Positions 60,701 to 64,000 of a stretch of DNA of 64,000 nucleotides are shown here, in pieces; the first letter of the stretch is position 1, and the number at the start of each line of letters is the position of its first letter. The stretch covers positions 64,453,379-64,517,378 of the forward strand of contig OY755046.1 of NCBI GenBank assembly GCA_963576565.1, written 5' to 3'. Made by a program: the position numbers and the translations under genes. The notes under the pieces are model-generated. The model did not search any database, was not told where the DNA came from, and was given only the letters and a program-made list of their open reading frames with translations. Origin of the DNA: Aspidapion aeneum (lineage: Eukaryota; Arthropoda; Insecta; Coleoptera; Brentidae).

Positions 60701-61404
60701 AAACAATCTTATTTAAGCTAATCTGTGCACGAAACACAGACACGAAAGAACAAAAGCGAAAAAGAAAAAAAAACAAATAAAATTTTGAGGTTATGTTGAG
60801 ATTTTCTGTTAAAAACATGATTTATGGCGGTAAATTTAAAATTTCGACCGCGCGCTTGCGCTCTTCAGACGCCCTGTAAAAAAAAACAACAAATATCAGC
60901 TGATGTCTGTCACTCGTCTTAGTCGTTGTCCTAAGGATTGAAAGTTGGCAACTCTTAAGACAAAGACTAATCAAAAACAAAAGCAAAAGCATTGTATGAA
61001 AACTCCCATAAGAAACAGTGGTTTTAACTTTCTTATGACAAGACATATGACTAAACCAAGACAAAAGACTAGACAAAAGACGAGTATGAACGATCCATAA
61101 GTCTTCAGAATATGTCATGCATACCTGGTTTTTACAATATGCCTTACGTACATACATACTCTATTAGAAAAACTTACATTGTTGTCAAAGTAACATCACA
61201 ATTCTTGTCCAACAAAAACAGCGCAGAAAATGAGTCGTCCCTCTTGATGGCTCTGTGCAACAAAGTGTCTCCTTTGACGTCCCGTATGTTCACGTCTGCA
61301 TTGTGTTGAACAAGGGTAGTTCCGATGCTAGAGTTCTGCGACTTAAGGGCCATATCTAGAGGCAGTTCTCCAAGTTGGGACCATACGTTGACAACATCTG
61401 ATAG
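25167..61404 (-). CDS. ANKFY1: Rabankyrin-5 (ankyrin repeat and FYVE domain protein 1), gene span of 15 coding exons, 5' end outside window
   Basis: Fifteen minus-strand exons join in phase to 2,652 nt (883 residues and a TAA stop). The order matches vertebrate ANKFY1 throughout: ankyrin repeats, a conserved FLIRSGCD block, further repeats, the IFNFQVPSKQLL linker, then a FYVE finger at the extreme C-terminus. The family protein is about 1,170 residues with an N-terminal BTB domain, so roughly the first quarter is missing to the right of the window. Known role of the family: a Rab5 effector that binds PI3P on early endosomes and macropinosomes and supports endosome fusion and macropinocytosis. 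No exon contains a frameshift or internal stop, so the gene looks intact. Introns run from about 0.2 kb to over 4 kb and are filled with transposons, many in close proximity to splice sites. Confidence 0.93.
25945..26108 (-). CDS. ANKFY1: ANKFY1 exon, linker and start of the FYVE domain
   Basis: Acceptor TTTTCATAG and donor GCAAAA|GTAAGC, 164 nt. The peptide has RVTIFNFQVPSKQLLNRLLD, then PWTTTDSCQECGK. The first part matches the vertebrate NIFNYQVATKQLLFRLLD linker. The first CxxC zinc-ligand pair of the FYVE finger (CQEC) is here, at window residues about 823-826, with an upstream Trp-Thr-Thr-Thr-Asp in place of a canonical WxxD. Confidence 0.94.
26481..26613 (-). CDS. ANKFY1: ANKFY1 exon, last ankyrin repeat
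   Basis: A long T tract and TAG acceptor precede 133 nt ending at GCAG|GTGTGT. The peptide reads KENAASICELFLESMPNYPI then YGHSPLLLAYMNGNGNLC (window residues 732-776), matching LFLECMPGYPLDKPD and GSTVLLLAYMKGNANLCRAI. Phase is one base in, two out. Confidence 0.93.
26880..28235 (-). pseudogene. Penelope-like element: RT followed by GIY-YIG endonuclease
   Basis: Reading right to left, the first frame (28217-27666) has GLYTNVPINESL, QNDGLPMGSSLSQVVANIYM and WLRYMDDTFIIWP, which are Penelope-type RT motifs with a YMDD box. The second frame (27557-26934) has ECIYQIQCECGKSYVDETKR then PLQVRVNEH, a GIY-YIG-type module (here IYQ and SYV), with HLKSTQIGNIEESGLADHA. The frames are split by a frameshift and stop between 27557 and 27666, and the 5' end is cut at the neighbouring palindrome. 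Lengths are short of a full element. It lies in an ANKFY1 intron on the same strand. Confidence 0.85.
28239..28901. mobile_element. Palindromic element, second copy (GACGCTAGCGCTACC ends)
   Basis: Same family as 1229-1896 in inverted order, with GACGCTAGCGCTACCAAG at the left and its inverse at the right. The left terminus lacks the outer ACAA and no target duplication is seen, so one end is probably truncated or recombined. It joins the Penelope relic on one side and an ANKFY1-like fragment on the other. Confidence 0.8.
28908..28951 (-). pseudogene. Partial, damaged duplicate of an ANKFY1 exon
   Basis: GCGTTGTCATTGGCCATATC and TAATGCGCCAAAGTC match the exon at 30075-30330 (30200-30236) with two substitutions. 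The minus-strand peptide is FGALDMANDNA versus FDALDMANDNA. An 11-bp deletion next to it removes CTATGTGCAGA, leaving TCTTACAG joined directly. No splice sites support its use. Confidence 0.7.
29150..29271 (+). pseudogene. Mariner transposase C-terminal fragment
   Basis: The frame LEHSSYSPNLSQCDYHIFRP then LKENLVEHIKDDE matches the mariner segment that normally reads HPPYSPDLSPCDYHxFGPLK. The upstream half and the inverted ends are not visible. It runs directly into the truncated hairpin-ended element. Confidence 0.75.
29272..29851 (-). mobile_element. Hairpin-ended GTCT element, copy 3 (truncated)
   Basis: Lacks the TACTCTGCC end; begins within the repeated ATTACCTTTCGTTTGATA unit and ends GTGTGAGCTAA. 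Its ACAGACAG tract (29690-29717) is the shortest of the copies with an intact tract. Confidence 0.8.
30075..30330 (-). CDS. ANKFY1: ANKFY1 exon, ankyrin repeats
   Basis: Acceptor CTGAACAG, donor TATG|GTAAGA; 256 nt from phase 0 to one base over. The peptide has VNDVDSQKRTALHIASEAG, VDFDALDMANDNALHIAV, LLTESNINAEAVNLKGRNPL and HELCKYG (window residues 647-732). Vertebrate ANKFY1 has RQTALHLAAQ, GNNALHLAVMHG and EAFNLRGQSPLHILGQYG. A damaged fragment resembling the middle of this exon lies at 28908-28951. Confidence 0.94.
30853..30894. repeat. (TA)n microsatellite
   Basis: Pure TA dinucleotides within the RTE fragment; continues at 31919-31986 after the first inserted element. Confidence 0.9.
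30895..31918. mobile_element. Foldback element A in the TA tract (1,024 bp)
   Basis: CAGTGTGTCCACGTAAGTTG pairs with its inverse at the right end; arms are about 390 bp. Flanked by TA. The centre has an 86-codon minus-strand frame (31298-31558) also open in copy B; no family recognised. Confidence 0.85.
31987..32441. mobile_element. MITE between the two foldbacks (455 bp)
   Basis: CAGGGTGAGGAAAAAGTACC and its inverse at the right (GGTACTTTTTCCTCACCCTG), TA on both sides. Inserted in the same TA tract. Confidence 0.85.
32450..33471. mobile_element. Foldback element B in the TA tract (1,022 bp)
   Basis: Same family and orientation as 30895-31918, a few per cent diverged; its 86-codon centre frame (32853-33113) is also open, differing at a handful of residues. 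Confidence 0.85.
34003..34869 (-). mobile_element. Hairpin-ended GTCT element, copy 4
   Basis: TACTCTGCCAATCTATGAGC to GTGTGAGCTAA, with four copies of the CAATTACCTTTCGTTTGATA unit and a long ACAGACAG tract at 34640-34732. It ends 15 bp from an ANKFY1 donor. Confidence 0.85.
34884..35133 (-). CDS. ANKFY1: ANKFY1 exon, ankyrin repeats
   Basis: Acceptor TTTGTCCAG, donor CAAGG|GTAAGA; 250 nt, phase 0 at the end. Motifs are NNKAAQAILDRLPSAAEQFD, GQNFLHVALKKGDIESVLFL, NSRVQDSLRT, PIHLAARHGDE and LILAGAR (window residues 563-646). The vertebrate counterparts are KGRNFLHVAVQNSDIESVLFL, VNSRVQDASKLTPLHLAV and LLLAGAK. A hairpin-ended repeat ends 15 bp downstream of the exon (position 34869), inside the first bases of the intron. 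Confidence 0.94.
35210..35383. mobile_element. Short palindromic MITE
   Basis: AACAAACGTGAATTTAAAAA and its inverse TTTTTAAATTCACGTTTGTT enclose TTTCGTAGCTAATCG / CGATTAGCTACGAAA arms. Its arms share sequence with the end of the adjacent large repeat. Confidence 0.75.
35536..36557. mobile_element. 1,022-bp foldback element with TA duplication
   Basis: CAGTGTCCCCCATAATGTTC and its inverse bound nearly complete arms (CGCAACATATGGGAAAAA). TA on each side. Termini partly resemble those of the foldbacks at 30895 and 32450. Confidence 0.85.
36691..37349 (+). mobile_element. hAT element remnant with 8-bp duplication
   Basis: CAGTGTTGCCAAA and its inverse TTTGGCAACACTG are flanked by CAAGGGTG (36683-36690 and 37350-37357), the 8-bp duplication of hAT elements. 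Inside, the frame LLCLPHSSAAVERILSQINL then VDTIEGILHTKRYDFD is the hAT C-terminal dimerisation domain, broken by a stop. The rest of the transposase is missing. Confidence 0.88.
37567..37749 (-). CDS. ANKFY1: ANKFY1 exon, ankyrin repeats
   Basis: Acceptor TTATTTCCAG, donor TCTAG|GTAAAT, 183 nt, two bases in and two out. The peptide has TLIEHRANVNSKDVEQKT, PLHVAIENQHETIINLLL and LRDKSGLSPFAAALTS (window residues 502-563), matching NVNAQDAEGRTPIHVAI and RDRQGLTPFACAM. The donor is only about 5 bp from the end of a large nested repeat (35384-37560), so mobile DNA abuts the splice site. Confidence 0.93.
37835..39205 (+). pseudogene. RTE-type RT pseudogene, split by a 209-bp MITE
   Basis: Pieces: ITIILYKKGDRPDLKNYR, FRAGRSCSDNVFCLKQVIEK (with shifts), TFVDLQKLYNTLPVEKLW, LIWYGHVQ, then, after the MITE, RMNDERLPKHVLE and WRIGVGQRS. 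Block order is disturbed and several frames are used. Lies in the ANKFY1 intron between 37749 and 39363, antisense to the gene. Confidence 0.75.
38779..38987. mobile_element. 209-bp MITE with TA duplication
   Basis: CAGTCGGGGACTTTTTAAAT and its inverse at the right end, TA on both sides (38777-38778, 38988-38989). It interrupts the same WYGHVQ codon run as the foldback at 6598-8127. Confidence 0.88.
39363..39511 (-). CDS. ANKFY1: ANKFY1 exon, FLIRSGCD block and ankyrin repeat
   Basis: This exon has no start-codon ORF on its strand and shows only through homology. Acceptor CTTTTTCAG, donor GCCAG|GTAAAC. It starts in phase 0, 149 nt, and leaves AG. The peptide includes EEASIFLIRSGCDLDSPRLP, a Gly/Glu-rich linker, and DGQSPLHLCCQWGLESVA. 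The vertebrate protein has FLIRSGCDVNSPRQP and DGQTPLHLAASWGLEE at this place. It fills exactly the gap between the flanking exons, in phase with both. Window residues 453-502. Confidence 0.93.
39525..39620 (+). pseudogene. RT motif A fragment in an ANKFY1 intron
   Basis: The frame LDFTKALDMIQHDILARFF is an RT motif A segment of about 100 bp with no other RT motifs around it. Confidence 0.6.
39717..39832 (-). CDS. ANKFY1: ANKFY1 exon, ankyrin repeat with CWG-GP block
   Basis: The exon starts at the first of two possible acceptors (TTTGACAG) because the second, 5 nt on, breaks the frame. The donor is AATAAA|GTAAGA. It ends in phase 0. The peptide contains QEEIANILVRHGADTDCWG, then NCTQTLLHRAIDENK, which is among the most conserved stretches of the family (vertebrate LVRHGCDATCWG and LQTLLHRAIDEN). 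Window residues 414-452. Confidence 0.93.
39846..40160 (+). pseudogene. Two tandem RT motif A fragments
   Basis: 39846-39985 reads IFLDFTKAFDTINHDI; 40018-40160 repeats it as LLDFTKAFDIIDHDSLA followed by the same downstream sequence (CTTTGATATCTAAA in both). Each copy is about 145 bp and both lack other RT motifs. Confidence 0.65.
40187..40284 (-). CDS. ANKFY1: ANKFY1 exon, ankyrin repeat
   Basis: Acceptor AACTTTTAG and donor TCAG|GTACTA bracket 98 nt. The peptide LPEVVDALCTKGVDMSAPDR then LGNCALWSALDSG matches VVDAICTRGADMSVPD in vertebrate ANKFY1 almost residue for residue. Window residues 381-414. The downstream intron holds two short reverse-transcriptase motif A fragments. Confidence 0.92.
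40290..41260. other. Intronic stretch without recognised features
   Basis: AT-rich ANKFY1 intron; I see neither an exon nor a clear transposon end in it. Confidence 0.5.
41262..42058 (+). pseudogene. RTE-type retrotransposon 3' fragment with (TA)n tail
   Basis: DDLEYMTRKLIEEYNKWGLE, VNLNKTEYK, then SCDEYKYLGLKITADETLD, MDYWRRAAGKSKRERV, WYRHVQRMNDERLPKQ and EWRLGIGRRRTL. It ends in about 65 bp of TA repeats, like the inverted copy at 14840. The TACA target in WYRHVQ is intact. Confidence 0.82.
42292..42403 (-). CDS. ANKFY1: ANKFY1 exon, ankyrin repeat
   Basis: The 112-nt exon runs from acceptor TGCCTTTCAG to donor GCAG|GTAAAT. It enters with one carried base and leaves two. It reads ILKEDAKTAVFLLEQGVDIN then SETPLQLAIHC (window residues 344-381), close to the vertebrate DSKSALFLLEHQADINVR and GETALQLAIRN. 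A P-like element carrying pogo and BEL/Pao DNA starts 18 bp upstream of the acceptor, so this splice site is tightly flanked by mobile sequence. Confidence 0.92.
43017..43864. repeat. 43-bp direct repeat bracketing the Gag fragment
   Basis: ACAGTCCATTGCATTTAACG plus TTTTTCTAACCGTGGACTAA occurs at 43017-43058 and again at 43822-43863. The second copy sits in the Gag frame and ends it with TAA. Confidence 0.85.
43440..43859 (+). pseudogene. BEL/Pao-like Gag N-terminal fragment
   Basis: The frame starts MSVKKAVQKRKGFLSAITEC and continues for about 125 residues to KLKELGIPIFRGDRQS, which resembles the LPKxxLPxFxGD motif at the N-terminus of BEL/Pao Gag (DUF1759 region). The last 14 codons are foreign: they repeat a 5' segment of the element (see the direct repeat entry). 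Gag of this group packages element RNA. Truncated, and no pol is present. Confidence 0.6.
44571..46424. mobile_element. CCCAAG element, copy 2 (1,854 bp)
   Basis: CCCAAGTAACATTTCTTTAT to AATGTTACTTGGG, flanked by TT on both sides. Highly similar to 20600-22369 along its length, with small indels. No protein frame is conserved with copy 1. Confidence 0.85.
46840..46994 (-). CDS. ANKFY1: ANKFY1 exon, ankyrin repeats
   Basis: Acceptor TTTTTGTAG and donor CAAG|GTAAGG bracket 155 nt that start by completing an arginine codon and leave one base. The peptide has NTRDIYGDTAICMALNEG, LLIKGKADINVRNG and DFTLLHQ, covering window residues 292-344. It aligns with the vertebrate repeats SRDQTVLGLALWTG and DGQTLLHMAIQ. 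A jockey 3' fragment starts only about 60 bp upstream of the acceptor, in the opposite orientation. Confidence 0.9.
47055..47455 (+). pseudogene. Jockey 3' end fragment
   Basis: DLHRDLKIETVAETIKKFLR, RLHRHVNVEAIQLLDNT, MLVRRLKRVKPFELVN and stop, then an AT-rich 3' UTR. This is the C-terminus of jockey ORF2 and continues the family seen at 4865-6310. Begins 60 bp from an ANKFY1 acceptor. Confidence 0.78.
47460..48149 (-). mobile_element. Hairpin-ended GTCT element, copy 5
   Basis: Typical ends; one hairpin has lost its second half (CTCACACTAAAAACTG). Joined head-to-tail to copy 6 with two bases between. Confidence 0.85.
48152..48885 (-). mobile_element. Hairpin-ended GTCT element, copy 6
   Basis: Complete copy, TACTCTGCC to GTGTGAGCTAA, in the same orientation as copy 5. 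Confidence 0.85.
49090..49640 (+). pseudogene. RTE-type 3' fragment
   Basis: KIKRRIRLAWAAFDKKLHI, a degenerate middle with ACAATGGACAAGG-like remnants, then WRPWEN-like and KHMRELDGWMN-like pieces in mixed frames. Same subfamily as 61440-63180, where the sequence is split by other elements. Confidence 0.65.
49876..50221 (-). CDS. ANKFY1: ANKFY1 exon, ankyrin repeats (longest exon)
   Basis: The exon starts after acceptor AATTTTTAG, completing a glycine codon, and ends at CTCG|GTAGGT carrying two bases. It encodes window residues 177-292, with ITGGFKNAAEYL, NVEGETALHLACKRN, LLKLGANPNLL, QSPLHYAVKN and EALIEHNQNL, i.e. three ankyrin repeats. The vertebrate equivalent is KWGETPLHTACRHG followed by LQTPLHMAIAYN. 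The spacer between the two repeats is shorter than in vertebrates. The first third of the exon lies upstream of the only methionine-like codon, so simple ORF calls truncate it. Confidence 0.93.
50361..53617. repeat. Tandem triplication of a 1.08-1.09 kb unit
   Basis: Unit starts at 50361, 51436 and 52527 (ATCTCAAAAACTAATGGATA). The first unit lacks about 28 bp near CCCACTTTCCC. Each carries a non-LTR retrotransposon 3' end: the frame SFYHSYPTRNKEKISIGK then KNIKKFQTQHLFKK, a 3' UTR, and a (TTCTA)n tail of 3-5 units. Copies differ by a few per cent. Confidence 0.88.
53618..54002. other. Intronic stretch after the triplication
   Basis: Contains two weak, diverged words like the unit ends (GGTCTTTAAGT and GGTCCTTAAG), possibly older decayed units. 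No exon seen. Confidence 0.4.
54003..54114 (-). CDS. ANKFY1: ANKFY1 exon, short ankyrin segment
   Basis: This 112-nt exon is not obvious as a long reading frame. It runs from acceptor TTTTAG to donor AAAAG|GTTTGT and reads ENLNLNIKTNDDHSPLYYAL then DEDYYVEALLKKG. It matches the vertebrate stretch between QLDLELKDHEGSTALW and FAARLIQRG, but lacks the long acidic insertion present there. It enters in phase 0 and leaves one base. Covers window residues 140-177. An RT-bearing non-LTR element begins about 180 bp upstream of the acceptor, on the opposite strand. Confidence 0.82.
54285..57272 (+). pseudogene. CR1/jockey-group RT reading frame split by one insertion
   Basis: 54304-55110 reads RT motifs in one open frame: VPLFKKSDCQLLENYRSITG, HGFRDKLSTNTA, LYFDLTRAFDCVDS (motif A), YGVPQGSVLSPLLFILF (motif B), VLYADDSTIV (motif C). 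After the insert (55111-56544) and one copy of the target duplication, 56553-57272 continues in the same frame with SYKFLGLHIDSQLTW, YSHLKYMILYWG and a C-terminal tail to a TGA stop. Neither half has an internal stop. The 3' end has AATAAAG and a (TTGAA)n tail (57355-57377). The endonuclease half is missing. Antisense in an ANKFY1 intron. Confidence 0.88.
55111..56544. mobile_element. 1,434-bp DNA element with 8-bp duplication inside the RT frame
   Basis: CATTAACGTATTAACCGGAG and its inverse at the right end (25 bp or more). GGTGTACT flanks both ends (55103-55110, 56545-56552). The interior is AT-rich with repeated TTTCTTTTT-like tracts and no long frame. An 8-bp duplication fits hAT or P groups; the CA start leans to P-like. 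Confidence 0.82.
57508..57697 (-). CDS. ANKFY1: ANKFY1 exon, ankyrin repeats
   Basis: The acceptor is TTTGTTTAG; the donor CAG|GTTAGA is weaker than the others but keeps phase. With the two carried bases the exon gives 64 codons and ends in phase 0. Motifs are DSPLHLVAG, NVNAQNKMGYTALHIAI and DNRKIFDVLLQQ, i.e. one degenerate and one near-consensus ankyrin repeat. The vertebrate counterpart reads ETPLHLVAL and GRTPLHVSI. It covers window residues 76-139. The weak donor is the one splice site in the gene that transcript evidence could move. Confidence 0.9.
57855..58350. mobile_element. Foldback/MITE, about 490 bp
   Basis: AATTGGTAAAAAAAAATTTA and the inverted right end enclose long arms (CACAAGCTTTTATAAAATGC, TAACATTCTAATATTATCAT). 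No coding frame. Confidence 0.8.
58440..59115. repeat. Minisatellite, about 125-bp unit, five copies
   Basis: Each unit has a GGGGGTGGGGGTAGGGGTGG block, ATTGTCATCGGACCACTAT, CCAAATTTCATCCAAATCGG and GTGTCAAAAACGCATTTT. Long frames here are repeat translations. Confidence 0.85.
59201..59540. mobile_element. MITE
   Basis: AAACACCCAATTGCTAAATT and the inverse AATTTAGCAGTTGGGTGTTT at the ends, about 340 bp. Confidence 0.75.
59680..60420. repeat. Purine-rich diverged tandem repeats ending in TACATACA tract
   Basis: Three diverged units (GGGAGGAG-rich stretch, TCTTAAAGCGTGTGCAGAAA, TTTTTGAAATCG), then AAAATCGGTTCAGCCGTTTT and a (TACA)n tract at 60385-60415. Confidence 0.7.
60520..61091. mobile_element. 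MITE, 572 bp
   Basis: GTTCATACTCGTCTTAGTCT at the left and an inverted AGACGAGTATGAAC at the right; internal words TTTTGATTAGTCTT recur inverted. No coding frame supported. Confidence 0.7.
61178..61404 (-). CDS. ANKFY1: ANKFY1 exon (first in window), ankyrin repeats
   Basis: The acceptor is TTGTTTCAG on the minus strand and the donor is AT|GTAAGTT. The frame opens in phase 0 with LSDVVNVW and leaves two bases (AT). It encodes window residues 1-76, including LGELPLDMAL and GDTLLHRAI, which are two ankyrin helix-turn-helix signatures, and HNADVNIRD, the classic repeat turn. It aligns with the region just after the BTB domain in vertebrate ANKFY1 (GDLALDLAL and GWSLLHKGI). The preceding exon, expected to end in phase 0, was not found to the right with any confidence. 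Confidence 0.9.
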
Positions 61405-61515
61405 CTGAAACAATAAAGAATATGTAAATATATATTCCTACAAAAAGAAAAACAAACGGCTGAAATCAAGAGACGAGTAAGATTGGCCTGGGCAGCATTC
61501 GATAAATTAAGCTAC

Positions 61516-61951
61516 TGTTACAAATTTAAGTATTTAAATTTTATAGTTAGAATTTATTTAGGTTTAGTGTAGTATTAGGTTGACGTATTTTATGGTTGTA
61601 TTCTTAATCTAGGTTTTAGTTGCGTTATCTGTGACAAACTGGTATGCGAACGGTCCGTCTAGAAAAGGGCTGGAATGATTCCGAATCGAACAAGGATGGA
61701 AGGGTTCTCGAATAGTAGGCAGCCCCTCATATATAAGGCCGGACGTCGTGCATCAGTCAGTCAGTCACAGATAACGTACTGTAGTGGTCGTGAGATATTG
61801 ACACGAAGTTAATAGACCGATTATGGTAGTGAATTATTAGCAAGTTATTAGTAAGTTTAAGTGCGTGTTTTTGTACATAATTTGTCGAAATAAATTGACG
61901 TATCGTTTTCAACAATTGCGAGTTTTAATTTGTCGTTGTGAACCCGTAACA
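61516..61951 (+). mobile_element. Solo LTR (Ty3/Gypsy-like), 436 bp
   Basis: Begins TGTTACAAATT and ends CCGTAACA, with CTAC directly repeated outside (61512-61515 and 61952-61955). A CATATATAAGGCCGG TATA-type promoter element (61728-61742) and an AATAAA signal (about 61888) sit in the usual LTR places. No internal region remains. Confidence 0.88.
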
Positions 61952-62285
61952 CTACATATTAAAAAATAAAAAATATCCTCAGTACCTCAAAGCGAAAGGG
62001 TGTAACCAATGTATCCTTCCTGTACTTACCTATGGATCCCAGACATGGACACACACATAATCAAACATGGATAACGTAATAAAAGCCCAAAGATCAATGG
62101 AAAGTCAAATGTTACATGTAAAGAAAGACAGATAGAAAAAGGAATGAATGGATAAGAAATAAAACAAAATTCAAGGATGTCAAAGGAAAGGTAGCAAAAT
62201 TAAAATCCAAATTTACCGGTCATAATATCAGCCAAAAAGACGATCGATGGAACAAATGTATTGTAAACTGGAGACCTTGGAAAAA

Positions 62286-62845
62286 TACTCTGCCAATATA
62301 TGGGCCCCTAAGCTCACACTAGGTACTATAGTTATGTGAGTTAATATAACTAAAAACTGAAATATATTTTATTCAACTCCACACTAAATTACCTTTTGTT
62401 TGATACCACACAAGCCATGTTTTGACTTAAACTCAAATTTTTGAAATCCACCCCCACCCTTAAAAAAAACAAAAACTAAAATGTATTTTGTTGAACTCCG
62501 GACTTAATTACCTTTCGTTTGATATCACACACGCCATATTTTCACTTAAACTCTAATTTTTGAAATATACCCCCCCCCTTTTTTTAAATAAATTAAAATG
62601 TATTTTGTTTAACTCCAGACTCAATTACCTTTCGTTTGATATCACACACGCCATATTTTCACATAAACTCTAATTTTTGAAATCTATCCCCACCCTTTTA
62701 TTTGGTTTGTGTTCAGTGGATTTTGTTCATTTTTAAATGGGACCATCTCGACTCAAGACCCAGCCCAGGTACCAAATTTCATTAAAATCGGCCAAGCGGT
62801 TTTTGAGTTATGCGCGTTGGTCGTTACAGACAGACATACAGACAC

Positions 62846-62884
<39 letters not shown>

Positions 62885-63051
62885 TACAGACAGACAGACA
62901 GACAGACAGACGGCGCAACAAAAAAGTTTCAAAATCATCTGAAACGCAAAGATATATAAAAAATTTTGAAATCGGAGCAACTTTTTTTTTCTCGAAAAAA
63001 TTAGGATCACCATAGCTCACACTACTATAGTATAGTATATGTGTGAGCTAA
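62286..63051 (-). mobile_element. Hairpin-ended GTCT element, copy 7
   Basis: TACTCTGCCAATATATGGG to GTGTGAGCTAA, long ACAGACAG tract at 62825-62912. Inserted in the RTE fragment; related RTE copies at 33800 and 49450 give the empty site. Confidence 0.88.
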
Positions 63052-63189
63052 TAAAAGAAGTAGGGGAAGACTCCAAAAGAAATGAGCGAAAAAAACATGC
63101 GGGGATTGGATGGATGAACACGGCGACAGACAGAAAAGAATGGAAGATATTGAAGAAGGCTAAATAGATAGATCAAAAAAACTTGTTAT

Positions 63190-63800
63190 AAACAGGAAAT
63201 AAATAAGAATAAAAATTTCTTGCCGAGATACACAATAACGAGTAGATATGCCCTAGGTTCGATTTTCGGGACGTCTTCAAGTATCAAAACCACTTCGTGA
63301 TAGGCCTCGTAGTTATTCAGCTACGAGGGGATTTTGAAAAGTGTGCATTTTGGTGTAAATTTGCTTTTTATAGATTTTTTATTAAAGAATCCAGCGGCCA
63401 ATGTGAATTTTATCTGTCACTTTTGTTTTTCGGATATTATATAAAGTTGATATATTTTTTTAAATGACCCCTTTTTATTTGATTTCTGAGATCAGTGTAA
63501 ATTTTCCTTTAAAATGACGTATCATACTGAATATTAATTTTTTTTATATATTTAGTTATTATTTACTTTTTTATTTTTAAATATTTTTTTAATTTAATTA
63601 TTTTTAAATATTTTAAACCCACTAAATGACCATATGAAATATAAATAAAATATATTAAAATACAAAAATCATTCCATAAAGAAAGAACGATTTTATTTAA
63701 TATCTCAAAAACTAAAAGTGACAGATAAAGGTCAGTTGGACAGTTGGTTTCTTTATAAAAAAAAAACTACAAAAAAGCATTTTACACCAAAATCAAATTT
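63190..63800. other. Right-hand intronic stretch, one weak exon-like segment
   Basis: On the minus strand 63328-63230 is open for about 30 codons (YEAYHEVVLILEDVPKIEP) after a TAG acceptor-like site, but no good donor follows and it does not match ANKFY1 convincingly. The rest is AT-rich. Confidence 0.25.
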
Positions 63801-63812
63801 TCATAAATAAAA

Positions 63813-64000
63813 TACTCTGCCAATCTATGGGCACCTAAGCTCACACTAGGTACTATAGTTATAGTGTGAGCTAATATAATCAAAAACTGAAATATATTTT
63901 ATTCAACTCCAGGCTCAATTACCTTTCGTTTGATATCACACACGCCATATTTTCACTTAAACTCTACACCCTTTTTTAAAAAATAAACTAAAATTCATTT
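63813..64000 (-). mobile_element. Hairpin-ended GTCT element, copy 8 (cut by window end)
   Basis: TACTCTGCCAATCTATGGGC, the hairpin and the first two CAATTACCTTTCG units are present. Confidence 0.85.

Larger units (their letters stand above)
61440..63180 (+). pseudogene. RTE-type 3' fragment, split by a solo LTR and a hairpin-ended element
   Basis: Pieces: AEIKRRVRLAWAAFDKLSY (left of the LTR), ILKNKKYPQYLKAK and SPRSMESQ-like remnants (61956-62285), then a tail with KHAGIGWMNTATDRKEWKI (63052-63150). Joined, the pieces follow the order seen at 49090-49640. Confidence 0.75.

Noticed and set aside
60822..61157. 111-codon minus-strand frame
   Set aside because: Lies across a MITE with inverted ends; no recognisable motif, and the frame reflects the repeated AAGACAAAGACT words.
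63241..63300. tRNA-like B-box (GGTTCGATTT)
   Set aside because: No A-box at the right distance and no cloverleaf could be drawn.

Overview
The window is animal nuclear DNA from a large, AT-rich, transposon-packed genome, most likely an insect and plausibly a beetle. This rests on small coding exons with GT-AG introns, two conserved animal signalling and trafficking genes, and typical insect transposon families (RTE, jockey and CR1-like non-LTR elements, Penelope, BEL/Pao, mariner, pogo, hAT, and P-like elements). There are no operons or bacterial features.

Two host genes face each other. On the plus strand, three exons (293-546, 4619-4786, 8639-8861) form the C-terminal 214 residues of a proline-rich signalling protein with SH3-binding motifs, best matched to Son of sevenless (Sos). 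On the minus strand, 15 exons from 61404 down to 25167 encode the last 883 residues of Rabankyrin-5 (ANKFY1): ankyrin repeats followed by a C-terminal FYVE zinc finger. Exon phases join without a break, and the total of 2,652 nt is divisible by three. The N-terminal BTB part lies beyond position 64000. Sos is a Ras exchange factor that binds Grb2/Drk; ANKFY1 is a Rab5 effector on early endosomes. Their juxtaposition looks like convergent neighbours rather than a shared pathway.

The 16.3 kb between the gene ends and all the long introns are filled with nested mobile DNA. 1-9 kb: Sos introns with pogo, mariner, a 10-bp-TSD palindromic element, a jockey pseudogene and an RTE fragment split by a 1.5 kb foldback. 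9-16 kb: nested foldbacks, one with a transposase remnant, a P-like element with a Harbinger MITE inside, and an RTE pseudogene. 17-24.5 kb: a CR1-like RT, an element with 2-bp TSDs, and a P-like element. 26.9-29.9 kb: a Penelope element, a palindromic element abutting a fragment like an ANKFY1 exon, and a mariner remnant. 30.8-37.5 kb: three TA-targeting elements in one TA microsatellite, plus hAT and other nested elements. 37.8-46.4 kb: RTE copies, and pogo with BEL inside a P-like element. 47-49 kb: a head-to-tail pair of hairpin-ended elements. 50.3-53.6 kb: a 1.09 kb unit repeated three times. 54.3-57.3 kb: an RT reading frame split by a precise insertion. 57.8-64 kb: minisatellites, MITEs and a solo LTR.

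The most informative signals are filled and empty insertion sites that can be compared inside this one window. They define target-site duplications for at least ten elements, including one family (CCCAAG termini, 2-bp TSD) that I cannot place in a named superfamily. All homology statements are from memory of protein families and by-eye reading; no database search was run.
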